64,000 bases of DNA from Hymenobacter sp. APR13 (GCF_000737515.1 NZ_CP006587.1:1367001-1431000); one strand, 5' to 3'. Counted from the first letter of the stretch, positions 44,674-54,005 are shown. The notes: generated by a model not told the origin, from the sequence alone. Numbers and translations: made by a program.

Positions 44674-45474
44674 ATGAGCACCACCGAAAGCCCGTCTCTC
44701 TTCAACCATCTGGAAACCCTTTCCACGCAGGAGCTGCTGGCGGGTATGAACAGCGTCGATCAGACGGTACCGCAGGCGGTGGCGAAAGCACTGCCGCAGC
44801 TGGAGGCCCTGGTGGAAGCCACCGTGGCCCGGCTGGGCGCGGGCGGGCGGCTGTTCTACATCGGGGCGGGCACCAGCGGGCGTTTGGGTGTGCTGGATGC
44901 CTCGGAATGCCCGCCCACGTTTGGCGTGCCGCACGGGCTGGTGGTGGGCCTGATTGCGGGCGGCGACAAAGCCATCCGCAAGGCCGTGGAAAACGCCGAG
45001 GATGACGCGCAGCAGGCGTGGCTGGATCTGCAGGCCCACAACATCAACGACAAGGACATTGTAGTAGGCATTGCCGCTTCTGGCCGCACGCCTTACGTGA
45101 TTGGCGGGCTGGAGCAGGCCCGGCAGCACGGACTGGCCACGGGCTGCATCGTGTGCAATGCCGGTTCCCAGGTAGCGGCCGTGGCCGAGTTTCCGGTGGA
45201 AGTGGTAACGGGCCCCGAGTTCGTGACGGGTAGCACTCGCCTGAAGGCCGGCACCGGCCAGAAACTGGCCCTCAACATGCTCACCACCGCCACGTTCATC
45301 CGGCTGGGTCGGGTGAAAGGCAATAAGATGGTGGACATGCAGCTCAGCAACGCCAAGCTGGTAGACCGGGGCGAAAAGATGCTGATGGACGAGTTGCAAA
45401 TCGGGCAGCCGGAAGCTGCTGAGCTGCTCCAGCGCCACGGCTCCGTGCGGGCGGCGCTAGCGGCGCGGGCTTAG
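44674..45474 (+). CDS. murQ: N-acetylmuramic acid 6-phosphate etherase
   Basis: 266 residues, somewhat shorter than the E. coli enzyme. SIS domain with IGAGTSGRLGVLDASECPP (catalytic Glu78 in DASECPP), IAASGRTPYV and STRLKAGTGQKLALNML. It cleaves the lactyl ether of MurNAc-6-phosphate to recycle cell-wall sugar. The N-terminal 40 residues are reduced relative to the family. It would work downstream of transglycosylases such as the one at 7.5 kb; a MurNAc kinase or PTS is not seen. Its start region is made of 16-base repeats. Confidence 0.92.
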   Translation: MSTTESPSLFNHLETLSTQELLAGMNSVDQTVPQAVAKALPQLEALVEATVARLGAGGRLFYIGAGTSGRLGVLDASECPPTFGVPHGLVVGLIAGGDKAIRKAVENAEDDAQQAWLDLQAHNINDKDIVVGIAASGRTPYVIGGLEQARQHGLATGCIVCNAGSQVAAVAEFPVEVVTGPEFVTGSTRLKAGTGQKLALNMLTTATFIRLGRVKGNKMVDMQLSNAKLVDRGEKMLMDELQIGQPEAAELLQRHGSVRAALAARA

Positions 45475-45625
45475 CTGGCGACGGCACAGGTGTCAGCCGT
45501 CGGCTGGGGGATTTTGTGACGATGCCGGAAACCCTGCGCGTTTGAGCACAGTTACAGCAGCAGACACCCCGCGGGGATTCACCAGGCCCGACACAGGCTG
45601 AAGCCTATGCTACACTTCCCTTTCT

Positions 45626-46192
45626 ATGCACACCCTTGAGCCACACTACGCCTGGCTAGACCAGTATACTGCCTCCGAAGACCCCCGCTCCCCGCTCTAC
45701 GAAGCCGAAAACAGCCTCGACAGCTACGTCAATACCATCTACGGTTACTACATCCACCCGCAGTGGGACAGCCTGGATTCCGAGACGCTGTTTCTGAAAA
45801 TCCTGTTCGTGGATTACGACGAGGGCATCGGCATCATCGAGCTGATCGGTGAGTGGAACGACGCCATCGAAAACGACATCATGCACCTCAAGCGCAACAT
45901 CATCGACCTGATGACGCACGAGGGCATCCGCAAATTCATCCTCATCGGCGAAAACGTCTTCAACTTCCACGGCTCCGAAGACGACTACTACGAAGAGTGG
46001 TTCGAGGACGTGGAAGACGGCTGGATTGCGGCCGTGAACTTCCAGGAGCACGTGGTGCGCGAAATGCGCCAGTACAACATCGACAACTACGTGAACTTCG
46101 GCGGCCAGCTCGACGAGTTGCCTTGGCGCACATACGAGCCCCGGCGGCTGTTTGAGGTAGTCGACAGCCTGCTGCAGCGGCGGCTGGGCTGA
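45626..46192 (+). CDS. Conserved acidic protein of unknown function
   Basis: 188 residues, very acidic, rich in Tyr and Trp, without signal peptide or membrane helix. Segments such as ETLFLKILFVDYDEGIGIIE, KFILIGENVFNFHGSEDDYY and DNYVNFGGQLDELPWRTYEP look like a compact alpha/beta domain. I recall similar proteins in Cytophagales but know no function. It ends at a bidirectional terminator. Confidence 0.7.
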   Translation: MHTLEPHYAWLDQYTASEDPRSPLYEAENSLDSYVNTIYGYYIHPQWDSLDSETLFLKILFVDYDEGIGIIELIGEWNDAIENDIMHLKRNIIDLMTHEGIRKFILIGENVFNFHGSEDDYYEEWFEDVEDGWIAAVNFQEHVVREMRQYNIDNYVNFGGQLDELPWRTYEPRRLFEVVDSLLQRRLG

Positions 46193-46226
46193 TACCGCAA
46201 ACCCCACTTCGTTCGACATCGGGCAT

Positions 46227-46266
46227 AAAAAAAGAGGCTCTCCGCATGTGGAGAGCCTCTTTTTTT
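46227..46266. terminator. Bidirectional terminator
   Basis: A perfect 17-bp stem (AAAAAAAGAGGCTCTCC and complement), 6-base loop, between convergent genes. Confidence 0.92.
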
Positions 46267-46287
46267 GCGTCCTAGACGCTGCCGTAA

Positions 46288-46557
46288 TTACTGGGCAGGA
46301 GTCGTAGCAGGAGCTGGGGTAGCCTGGCTTGGCAGAGCGTCAGCAGCATCTTCCATAGCGTCAGCTTTAGCTTCGGTAGCGTTTTCTACCGAGTCAGCAC
46401 CAGCTTCGTTGCCAGCAGCTTCCATAGCGTCAGCTTTGTCTTCGCCAGCAGCTTCAACGTTGTCAGCAGTTTGCTCCATGTTGTTTTCTTTCTGGCTGTC
46501 GCACGAAGCGAAGGTGAACGAAGCAGCGGCCAGGGCGAGGAACAGTACTTTTTTCAT
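46288..46557 (-). CDS. Small Ala/Glu/Asp-rich lipoprotein
   Basis: 89 residues. Signal peptide and lipobox FASC (Cys19), then a low-complexity acidic tail with repeated DAMEAAG / NATEAKADAMEDAA units. Such tails often form extended or helical envelope spacers, but no function is known. ATG 46557 was chosen because an upstream in-frame start would destroy the signal peptide. Confidence 0.75.
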   Translation of the reverse strand: MKKVLFLALAAASFTFASCDSQKENNMEQTADNVEAAGEDKADAMEAAGNEAGADSVENATEAKADAMEDAADALPSQATPAPATTPAQ

Positions 46558-46709
46558 GATGGGGGTTGTTGAGGAAATTTGGAAAGTCTTTTTGGGTTGA
46601 AATCCGGCCGGCACCCGAAGGCTACCGGCTGGTTTCGGGGCTTTATACCCAGTCTGGCAGAAGGTAACCCGGGGGCTGAAAAAAATATTTTTCAGCCCCC
46701 GGCCACCGG

Positions 46710-48032
46710 CTACTTTTTGCGGAACACGATGCCGATTGGCACGCCCGTGAAGTCGAAATGCTCGCGCATGCGGTTTTCGAGGTAGCGAGTGTAGCTCTCC
46801 TTCACGTACTGCGGCAGGTTGCAGAAGAACGCGAATACCGGGTTGTGGGTAGGGAGCTGCGTGGCGTACTTGATGCGCACCGTTTTGCCCTTCTGGATGG
46901 GCGGCGGGTACTTCTCGATTTCCTTGAGCATGGTTTCGTTCAGCTCCGAAGTCGGGATCTTGCGGCGCTTGTTGCCATACACATCAATGGCCGTTTCGAT
47001 GGCCTTGTGCACGCGCTGCTTGGTAAGCACCGACGTGAAGATGATGGGCGGGTAGGAAATCGGGGCAATCTTCTCGTAGATCTTCTGCTCGAACTCCTTG
47101 GCCGTGTTGGTTTCCTTGTTTTCGATCAGGTCCCACTTGTTCACCAGAATCACGATGCCCTTGCGGTTCTTGTCGGCCAGGCCGATGATGTTCACGTCCT
47201 GGGCTTCAATGCCGCGGGTGGCATCCAGCATCACCACGCACACGTCGGCTTCTTCCAGCGCCCGGATGGAGCGCAGCACGGAGTAGAACTCCACGTCTTC
47301 GTGCACTTTGGTTTTGCGGCGCAGACCGGCGGTATCCACCAGCATGAACTCGTGGCCGAAAGCGTTGTAGCGCGCCTGGATGGAGTCGCGGGTGGTGCCG
47401 GCAATGTCCGTGACGATGCTGCGCTCGGTGCCCAGCAACAGGTTCACGAAGCTGGACTTGCCCACGTTGGGGCGGCCCACCACGGCAATCTTCGGAATGC
47501 CCAGGTCGGGCTCTTCCACGCCCTCTTCCTCGAAGTGGCTGATGACTGCGTCGAGCAAATCGCCGGTACCGGAGCCGCTGGCCGAGGAAATCGGGTAGAT
47601 TTCACCGTCGCCAACACCCAGGGCGTAGAACTCGCCGGAGGAGTGGATGCGGGAGTTGGTATCGGCCTTGTTGGCGACGATGTAGATGGGCTTGTTGCCC
47701 TGGTAGCGGCGCAGCACGTTGGCAAACTCCTCGTCGAGGCTGTGCACGCCGGCCATGGCATCCACCATGAACAGCACCACATCGGCCTCGTCGATGGCCA
47801 GCTTCACCTGCTTGTTGATTTCACCTTCGAAAATGTCGTCGGAGTTGTGCACGTAGCCCCCCGTGTCAATCACGGTGTAGTACTTGCCGGTCCAGTCGCC
47901 GTAGCCGTAGTGCCGGTCACGCGTAACGCCGCTTTCGTCGTCCATGATGGCCTTGCGCTGGCCCACGAGGCGGTTGAACAGGGTGGATTTGCCCACGTTC
48001 GGGCGGCCCACAATGGCAATGGTGTTTTTCAT
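46710..48032 (-). CDS. der: GTPase Der (EngA)
   Basis: 440 residues with two GTPase domains in tandem: the first with GRPNVGKSTLFNRL, DTGG and NKAD, the second with GRPNVGKSSFVNLL, DTAGLRRK and NKWD, then a KH-like domain (about 350-440). It is needed for 50S ribosome assembly. ATG 48032 is the family start; an upstream in-frame ATG would add sequence that overlaps a palindrome. It lies on the same strand as era. Confidence 0.95.
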   Translation of the reverse strand: MKNTIAIVGRPNVGKSTLFNRLVGQRKAIMDDESGVTRDRHYGYGDWTGKYYTVIDTGGYVHNSDDIFEGEINKQVKLAIDEADVVLFMVDAMAGVHSLDEEFANVLRRYQGNKPIYIVANKADTNSRIHSSGEFYALGVGDGEIYPISSASGSGTGDLLDAVISHFEEEGVEEPDLGIPKIAVVGRPNVGKSSFVNLLLGTERSIVTDIAGTTRDSIQARYNAFGHEFMLVDTAGLRRKTKVHEDVEFYSVLRSIRALEEADVCVVMLDATRGIEAQDVNIIGLADKNRKGIVILVNKWDLIENKETNTAKEFEQKIYEKIAPISYPPIIFTSVLTKQRVHKAIETAIDVYGNKRRKIPTSELNETMLKEIEKYPPPIQKGKTVRIKYATQLPTHNPVFAFFCNLPQYVKESYTRYLENRMREHFDFTGVPIGIVFRKK

Positions 48033-48113
48033 ATTGTCTGACTCCAGCCGCCGGCCCGACCAAGTTCGGCAGTGCCCGGAGTAGTTAAGTGAATGTGAGG
48101 TCGGAAGTATTGG

Positions 48114-48212
48114 AACGTCATTCCGAGCGGAGCGAGGAATCTTGCTAGTGTGGAAATCTCTCTTAGTTAGCACACTAGCGAGATGCTTCGCCTGCGGCTC
48201 TGCATGACGTTC
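48114..48212. repeat. Imperfect inverted repeat between era and der
   Basis: Arms AACGTCATTCCGAGCGGAGC... (48114-48152) and its diverged complement (48171-48211), with exact inner CTAGTGTG/CACACTAG. A relative of the 31359-31449 family. Confidence 0.7.
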
Positions 48213-48220
48213 TATTGTTG

Positions 48221-49117
48221 TTATTGGTAACCGAAACGGCTCAGGGCCTTCGGGTCGGTGCGCCAGTTCTCGTTTACCTTGACGTAGATTTCGAGGAACA
48301 CCTTTTTCTGGAAGAACTTCTCCATTTCCTCGCGGGCCCAGGTGCCTACTTTCTTGAGGGCCGTGCCCTGCTGGCCGATGATGATGCCTTTCTGGCTGGC
48401 GCGCTCCACGTAAATCACGGAGCGCATCCGGATGATGTCTTCGTCTTCCTTGAACTCCTCGATTTCCACCTCGCAGCTGTACGGTACCTCTTTTTTGTAG
48501 AGCTTGAAGATTTTTTCGCGGATCATCTCGGCCGCAAAAAACCGCTCGGGCTTGTCGGTCAGCTCGTCTTTGGGATAGTAGGGCGGGTGCACGGGCAGGT
48601 AGCCGAGCACCAGATCCAGCAGCTCGCCGGTCCCGAACTTCTCCAGCGCCGAAATGGGCAGCACGCGGGCCGCATTGGGCAGGTGCTCGCGCCAGTACTC
48701 CACCTTGGCCTCCACCTCGGCCTGGTCGGCCTGGTCGATTTTGTTGACGAGCAGCAAAATGGGCGTGTCCACCATCTTGCGCAGGCGCTCCACTACGGGC
48801 TCTTCGTCGTGCTTTTCGTAGATATCCGTCACGAACAGAATCACGTCGGCATCTTCCAAGGACGAGTACACAAACGACATCATGGCGTTGTGCAGCTCGT
48901 ATTTGGGCTGGATGATGCCGGGCGTGTCGGAGTACACCAGCTGGAAATCCTCGCCGTTGAGGATGCCCAGAATGCGGTGGCGCGTGGTCTGGGCTTTGCT
49001 GGTTACGATGCTGAGCCGTTCGCCCATCAGGGCGTTCATGAGCGTGGACTTGCCCACGTTGGGCTTGCCGATGATGCTCACGAAGCCGGCGCGGTGCGGT
49101 TTGGGGTCGGTATTCAC
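48221..49117 (-). CDS. era: GTPase Era
   Basis: 298 residues. GTPase domain with GKPNVGKSTLMNAL, DTPGIIQPKYELHNAM and NKIDQAD, then a KH domain (about 215-290, SQKGIIIGQQGTALKKVG) that binds 16S rRNA. It functions in 30S maturation. The GTG at 49117 is chosen because a perfect -7 element lies 24 bases upstream; the in-frame ATG at 49186 lies upstream of that promoter. Confidence 0.93.
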   Translation of the reverse strand: MNTDPKPHRAGFVSIIGKPNVGKSTLMNALMGERLSIVTSKAQTTRHRILGILNGEDFQLVYSDTPGIIQPKYELHNAMMSFVYSSLEDADVILFVTDIYEKHDEEPVVERLRKMVDTPILLLVNKIDQADQAEVEAKVEYWREHLPNAARVLPISALEKFGTGELLDLVLGYLPVHPPYYPKDELTDKPERFFAAEMIREKIFKLYKKEVPYSCEVEIEEFKEDEDIIRMRSVIYVERASQKGIIIGQQGTALKKVGTWAREEMEKFFQKKVFLEIYVKVNENWRTDPKALSRFGYQ

Positions 49118-49140
49118 TTCAGGGTCTGAAATTTGGCCTG

Positions 49141-49148
49141 CAAAGGTA
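49141..49148 (-). promoter_or_regulatory. -7 element for era
   Basis: TACCTTTG on the minus strand, an exact match, 23 bases before the GTG at 49117. It decides the start. Confidence 0.55.
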
Positions 49149-49308
49149 CGGGTTTTCGGCGGCCCGGCCCCTGCCTGCCGAAACATTGCTTGTAACGTGA
49201 AGTTTTACTTCGCGAAACGTTATGCGACCTTTGCTGATCCTTCAGTGAAAGCAAGCTACCTCGTTTTCATGCGCCGCGAAGGAAAGCTTCGCGTTACCTT
49301 ATTGCCCT

Positions 49309-50349
49309 ATGCCCTCCTCCCCCAACAAAGGCCGCATCGGCGTCCTGCTCGTCAACCTCGGCACGCCCGACTCGCCCCAGACCGGCGACGTGCGCCGCTA
49401 CCTCAATGAGTTTCTGACTGATGGCCGCGTGGTAGACATGCCGGCCGCCATCCGCTACCCGCTGTTCCGGGGGCTGGTGGTGCCGTTGCGGGCGCCCAAG
49501 TCGGCCAAGATCTACCAGCAGCTCTGGACCGACCGGGGCTCGCCGCTGCTCTTCCACGGCCTCGATCTGCAGAAGCTGGTGCAGGAGAAGCTGGGCAACG
49601 ACTACCTCGTGGCCTTTGGCATGCGCTACCAAAACCCCAGCATTGAGAAGGCGCTGGATGAGCTGCGCGACGCAGCCGTGGAGCGCATTATTGTGCTACC
49701 GCTGTTCCCGCAGTATGCGGCGGCCAGCACGGGCTCGGTGCAGGAAAAGGTGATGGAGCTGGTGAGCAAATGGTGGGTGGTGCCCAGCATCAGCTTCATC
49801 AGCAACTTCGTGGACGAGCCAGGCTTCATCGAAACCTTCGCCACGCTGGGCAAGGCCGAAATGGAAAAACACGACTACGACCACGTGGTGTTCAGCTACC
49901 ACGGCATCCCGGAGCGGCACGTGTTGAAGGGTAGTCACAAGGGTTACTGCAAGCTGGGTAGCTGCTGCGCCAGCTACAACAAAAACAACCGCTACTGCTA
50001 CCGCGCGCAGTGCTTCGAGACCTCACGGCAGCTGGGCAAGGCCCTGGGCCTGACGCCGGAGCAGTACACCACCACCTTCCAGAGCCGCCTGCAAAGCCGC
50101 CTCCGTGACCCGTGGCTGCAGCCTTACACCGACGAGGTTATCAAGGAATACCCCGCCAAAGGCATCAACAACGTGCTGGCCTTCTCCCCCGCCTTCGTGG
50201 CCGACTGCCTGGAAACCACGATTGAAGTGGGCGAGGAGTTCAAGGAAATGTTTGAGGAAGCCGGTGGAAAGCACTGGCAGCTGGTGCCCAGCCTGAACAC
50301 CCACCCGCAGTGGGTGGACGCCGTAGCCGGTATGATTCAGCGCAACTAA
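49309..50349 (+). CDS. hemH: Ferrochelatase
   Basis: 346 residues. LLVNLGTPD at the start, catalytic His198 in FSYHGIPERH and the acidic FSPAFVADCLETTIE region. It inserts Fe(II) into protoporphyrin IX, the last step of heme synthesis. A Cys-rich insertion follows the catalytic His (Cys214, 219, 220, 230, 235), a trait I associate with Bacteroidota enzymes and a possible iron-sulfur site. A weak -7 match (GACCTTTG, 49226-49233) lies upstream. Confidence 0.94.
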   Translation: MPSSPNKGRIGVLLVNLGTPDSPQTGDVRRYLNEFLTDGRVVDMPAAIRYPLFRGLVVPLRAPKSAKIYQQLWTDRGSPLLFHGLDLQKLVQEKLGNDYLVAFGMRYQNPSIEKALDELRDAAVERIIVLPLFPQYAAASTGSVQEKVMELVSKWWVVPSISFISNFVDEPGFIETFATLGKAEMEKHDYDHVVFSYHGIPERHVLKGSHKGYCKLGSCCASYNKNNRYCYRAQCFETSRQLGKALGLTPEQYTTTFQSRLQSRLRDPWLQPYTDEVIKEYPAKGINNVLAFSPAFVADCLETTIEVGEEFKEMFEEAGGKHWQLVPSLNTHPQWVDAVAGMIQRN

Positions 50350-50352
50350 ACC

Positions 50353-51093
50353 TCAGCGACCCAGCACCAGCTGAATTCCTACGCTAGCAGCCAGACCCAG
50401 TACACTGGGCGTAGAGCTAGTGCGGCTGCGTAATGGCAAAAATGCGCTGATACCAGAGGTGAGGTTGAGGCGCCGGCCCAGGCGCCGCCGCATATTCAGG
50501 CCCGGCTGCAGGAGCACCAGCCACTGTCCGGCCCTGTTTATCGGATAATGTTCTTCCATGCTGTTGCCGAGCGAGTCTGTGCTGTAGCGAGTACCAAAAT
50601 ACTGCCAGCTGTTCAGGCGTAGCGGCTGTAGTCTGATGGCCAGTCCTAAATTGGTGTACTCGTTGCGAACCAGCGTGTAGGTTGGCTGCACGAAGACGTA
50701 AGCGTATCGGGCGCGCTCGGCAGTAGGGGTGTTGCTGCAGAGGTCGGGGCAGAAGTTGTTGTAGGAATATCCGGCTCCATACCCGCCGCCGCCATACACA
50801 CTCCAACTGCCACCGTTGGGCCGTATCCACTGGTACCCAGCTCCAGCTTCTCCGCCATATGACCAGCGCCTATCCCTGACCCAACGATGGGCACTGGCCA
50901 GCAGTATGGTACTGCGACCGGGCGCATAGGCCGCCTGCAGACTAGTGCCATGTAAGCCGCCAGAGAGGTCTATTTCGGTTTCGCCTTTGGCACGCACAGT
51001 AGGCGTCATGAGTGTATGTGGAACCAGCACCGCGCAGCTACCGGCCAGCAAAGCACTTGCTACCAAAGCCCCTTTTTGTAGTAATCGCACCAT
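50353..51093 (-). CDS. Putative outer-membrane beta-barrel or lipoprotein, unknown function
   Basis: 246 residues. Signal peptide with a possible lipidation Cys20 (LAGSC), then strand-rich segments with aromatic residues (YGGEAGAGYQWI, SVYGGGGYGAGYSYN, YAYVFVQPTYTLV, LGLAIRLQP) and a C-terminal LGLAASVGIQLVLG. This looks like a small outer-membrane barrel. Not recognised further. ATG 51093 is used; GTG 51108 is possible. It is convergent with hemH with only three bases between. Confidence 0.65.
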   Translation of the reverse strand: MVRLLQKGALVASALLAGSCAVLVPHTLMTPTVRAKGETEIDLSGGLHGTSLQAAYAPGRSTILLASAHRWVRDRRWSYGGEAGAGYQWIRPNGGSWSVYGGGGYGAGYSYNNFCPDLCSNTPTAERARYAYVFVQPTYTLVRNEYTNLGLAIRLQPLRLNSWQYFGTRYSTDSLGNSMEEHYPINRAGQWLVLLQPGLNMRRRLGRRLNLTSGISAFLPLRSRTSSTPSVLGLAASVGIQLVLGR

Positions 51094-51174
51094 AAGCAAT
51101 AGTATCACAGTCGGTAAGTTGAGTCAATCGACAGTGTGCAGGTTGCAAGGCCAATCGATACAATAAATAAGCAA

Positions 51175-51230
51175 AGTCTGAAAAGCCAGCTGGTATTCTG
51201 TTGACAGAATACCAGCTGGCTTTTCAGACT
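51175..51230. repeat. Perfect 26-bp stem, 4-base loop
   Basis: The arms 51175-51200 and 51205-51230 are exact complements (AGTCTGAAAAGCCAGCTGG...) with loop TTGA. It lies 18 bases past the PRC-barrel gene's stop, but lacks a T run of terminator length. Confidence 0.85.
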
Positions 51231-51248
51231 CTAAAGTGTCCTCATCTG

Positions 51249-51761
51249 CTATTCCAACCTGCGCCGGAAAGTGGCCGGCGTGTCGGTGGGGCGGCGGGCT
51301 CCGTAGAAACTGTGCTCGTCGAAAGAGGGCTGCTCGTAGAAGGTATCGGCAGTGTTTTCGGGGAGTTGCAGGCGCAAGGCGCGCAGCATTGCCTGCTCAT
51401 ATTCGCGGCTGATCTGGAACTCCTGGTAGGGCGGGTACTCCAGCACCGAGTCTAGGGTGAGCGAGGGCACGAAGAGGTTGTCGCCGTCCTCGTCAAGCGC
51501 CGCCACCCCAATGGGCACCAGAATGTGCCGTTCCTGCTCGTTGATGCGTAATGCGGCGTCCAGCTCTACATCGAGGTAGCGCACTTTCAGGGTCTGCTCT
51601 TCCACAATCAGCTCGGCGACGGTGCCGAACTGCCGGCCGTCGCCGCCGCGCACTGCCCAGCCGCGCACGTCGGGGTTGCCGTCGGCTACTTCGTACTCGG
51701 TCAGGTCGCGGAGGCGGCGCAGGTGCATGCCCTGGGCGGAAGGAATAGGCGTTGGTTCCAC
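51249..51761 (-). CDS. PRC-barrel domain protein
   Basis: 170 residues. The central region (DLTEYEVADGNPDVRGWAVR, GTVAELIVEEQTLKVRYLDV, HILVPIGVAAL) is a PRC-barrel, a small beta-barrel found in photosynthetic reaction-centre H subunits, RimM and stress proteins. The C-terminus is polar and aromatic. Stress-related or scaffold role is a guess from other PRC proteins. Start GTG 51761 is used; ATG 51728 (MHLRRL) is equally credible. Confidence 0.8.
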   Translation of the reverse strand: MEPTPIPSAQGMHLRRLRDLTEYEVADGNPDVRGWAVRGGDGRQFGTVAELIVEEQTLKVRYLDVELDAALRINEQERHILVPIGVAALDEDGDNLFVPSLTLDSVLEYPPYQEFQISREYEQAMLRALRLQLPENTADTFYEQPSFDEHSFYGARRPTDTPATFRRRLE

Positions 51762-51801
51762 AGGAAAAAGGCGGATTATAAGAAGAAAACAGGCGGCCCG
51801 A

Positions 51802-52458
51802 CTACACGGTAGCCGACGAACTGAGGATGCGCATCAGACTGGCCGCGCGGGTGAAGAACTCCTGCAACTGCTGGTGGTCGAGGGCGGTGGCGTTGCGGCC
51901 GGAAAGCTGGGTGGCCCGGGTGATGAGGTCGGCTACGGCAGCTTCCTGGCCTGGGTAGGCCTGCTGCTGCATGGCCTGCATGAGGCCGGTGGCGGCCACG
52001 AAGCCGGGGCGCAGGCTGGCGTTGGGCTCGTCGAGGCGGGCAGTGGCGCTGGTCAGGTTGTCGCGCTTCTCGTTGATGGCGGCCGTCCGCAGGTCGTCGC
52101 GGTCGGCTAGGTCTACCAGCGCGGCCGTGAGCAGGCGCAGGCCTTCCAGGGCGTAGGTGGGCTGGGTGGCGTCGGTGCGGGCAAAGGCGGCCAGCACCTC
52201 CGGCGTGACAGGCGCGGCTTCGGGCGCCATGTCGGCTACGGCGGCATCGTTGGGGCGCGGGCCGGTTTCGGCGCCGGCGGTGCTATCGGTGCGGGTAGGG
52301 GCCGGCTCGGCGGTGGGCGAGGCTACCGGCTCGGTGGAAGCAGGCGTATCGGCACGGAACAGAAACCAGGCGGCGGCCCCTACTACGGCCAGCACCAGCA
52401 GGATGAGCAGCCAGGGGCTAGGAGAGTTTTTCTTGCGCTGAATGTTGATGTCGGCCAT
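51802..52458 (-). CDS. Membrane-anchored protein, unknown function
   Basis: 218 residues: a short basic N-terminus (NIQRKKNSPS), one membrane helix (about 17-37), a long Thr/Pro/Ala/Glu linker (about 40-85) and a helical C-terminal domain (about 90-218). There is no known motif. It is on the same strand as the PRC-barrel gene and 41 bases from it, so likely co-transcribed. It resembles surface-exposed anchors in layout only. Confidence 0.65.
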   Translation of the reverse strand: MADINIQRKKNSPSPWLLILLVLAVVGAAAWFLFRADTPASTEPVASPTAEPAPTRTDSTAGAETGPRPNDAAVADMAPEAAPVTPEVLAAFARTDATQPTYALEGLRLLTAALVDLADRDDLRTAAINEKRDNLTSATARLDEPNASLRPGFVAATGLMQAMQQQAYPGQEAAVADLITRATQLSGRNATALDHQQLQEFFTRAASLMRILSSSATV

Positions 52459-52577
52459 AAGGGAGCGGGCTGGGGGTATGGGCAATCCATACGGATGCCG
52501 GCCAAAATACGATGCGTAACCGGGTTTCGGGGAATAGCTCTTGAGGCAGCGACCATCTGGCCCTAAGCCACTTTTAC

Positions 52578-54005
52578 TTATGGAATAATTGGCAGCGGAA
52601 TGAAGTCAGCAGGTGCAGGCACACTGTCTTGCCGCTGCCCCTGTACTTTGCTCAAGATGGCTTCCAACAGCGGACGCATTGAATGTAGCTGACGGCTTTT
52701 AATCATAAAATTCCAGAGTGGCTCAAACTTTTTCCAGCCTCCGGCATACGCAAAGTGCTTCAGCATATGCTTCAATTCATCATGAGCCAAGCTGGCACGC
52801 GTGATGTTGGCCCAGGAATAAAATTCGCGGTAGGCCCAGTCGTACCCATTCTTAAGTTGAGTGGCTGTCAGGCCAGGGCCCGGCTGGTGCACCACAGTGC
52901 GGGTATCATACTCGTTCCAGCGCCGATGGAGCAGCCGGCCTTGCGACTCAATACGCTTGAAATACTCAGTTCCCGGATACGGCGTGGCAATGTGAAACGT
53001 GGCAGTAGTGATGCCCTGTTGTACGGCCCACTCCACGGTGCGCTTGAATACGTCGGCTCCGTCATCATCGAGCCCGAACACGAAGCTACCGTTGACCATA
53101 ATACCCAGGTCGTGCAGTTTCCGGATGGCCAAGGCATAGTCGCGGCCCAGGTTTTGGTTTTTATTACTGGCTTTTAAGTTAGCTGGACTGAGTGTCTCAA
53201 AGCCCACAAACAAGCTACGCAGTCCAGCTGCCGCTGCCTTCTCCAGCAACTCGGTATCTCGCAAAATGCTGTCGACAGTAGCGGCGCCCTGAAACAGACG
53301 ATTCATACCGCGCATCCCCTCAAACAAACTGCTGGCAAATCGCTGATGGCCTAGCAAATGGTCGTCAAGGAAGTAAAGATGGCGGCCCGGCAGCCGCTCA
53401 ATCTCGGCTAGAGCGTCGTCAACAGGCTGAGTATAGAACGTATTACCGCCTTCAAAAAAAGCGTCTTTATAGCAAAAGTCGCAGTGGTGCGGGCAGCCGC
53501 GCGTCACGACGATGGAGTTAGGTACCAGATACAGCTCGCGGCGAATAAGGTCGCGGCGAATTGGGGGCGTACCAACCAATGAGCGACGAGCTGGCGCCAC
53601 ATAGCGAGGCCGGGCTCGGCGTTGGTGCCAGTCGCGCAAGAATTCCGGAAACGTGTCTTCTCCTGGGCCCAGGAAGATACTGTCGGCGTGGACACTAGCC
53701 TCTTCGGGCATACTCGTAACGTGTAGGCCACCCAAGCATACATAGCAGCCGCGGGCCCGGTATAAATCGGCCAGATCGTAGGCCCGATAAGCATTCGTGA
53801 TGTATACCTGGATTACAACCAGGTCGGGGACATCATCGGTGTGCAATGTCTCTACGTGCTCATCCTGCAACTCAGCCTCCCAATGCGCCGGCAGCAGTGC
53901 CGCTAAAGTCGCCAGGCCTAACGGCGGGAACAAAGAATACTTGATGGGCCTCCAGTAAGGATTTGTGGCCTCGGTGAGAGCGGGAAGAATGAATTTTACG
54001 CGCAT
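52578..54005 (-). CDS. B12-binding / radical SAM domain protein
   Basis: 475 residues. N-terminal B12-binding-like domain (about 1-140, with LGGLHVTSMPEEA but without the DxHxxG cobalamin motif), then a radical SAM barrel with the 4Fe-4S motif CPHHCDFC (about 170) and DLGIMVNGSFVFGLDDDGAD. This pattern is shared by lipid, hopanoid and other methyl/radical enzymes (HpnJ/HpnR-like). Substrate unknown. The gene is an orphan, and its codon usage looks slightly more A/T-rich than its neighbours. ATG 54005 gives the usual start. Confidence 0.85.
   Translation of the reverse strand: MRVKFILPALTEATNPYWRPIKYSLFPPLGLATLAALLPAHWEAELQDEHVETLHTDDVPDLVVIQVYITNAYRAYDLADLYRARGCYVCLGGLHVTSMPEEASVHADSIFLGPGEDTFPEFLRDWHQRRARPRYVAPARRSLVGTPPIRRDLIRRELYLVPNSIVVTRGCPHHCDFCYKDAFFEGGNTFYTQPVDDALAEIERLPGRHLYFLDDHLLGHQRFASSLFEGMRGMNRLFQGAATVDSILRDTELLEKAAAAGLRSLFVGFETLSPANLKASNKNQNLGRDYALAIRKLHDLGIMVNGSFVFGLDDDGADVFKRTVEWAVQQGITTATFHIATPYPGTEYFKRIESQGRLLHRRWNEYDTRTVVHQPGPGLTATQLKNGYDWAYREFYSWANITRASLAHDELKHMLKHFAYAGGWKKFEPLWNFMIKSRQLHSMRPLLEAILSKVQGQRQDSVPAPADFIPLPIIP

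Noticed and set aside
20869..51230. CRISPR-like repeat arrays
   Set aside because: The repeats are isolated inverted repeats with no regularly spaced direct copies or spacers, and no cas genes occur.
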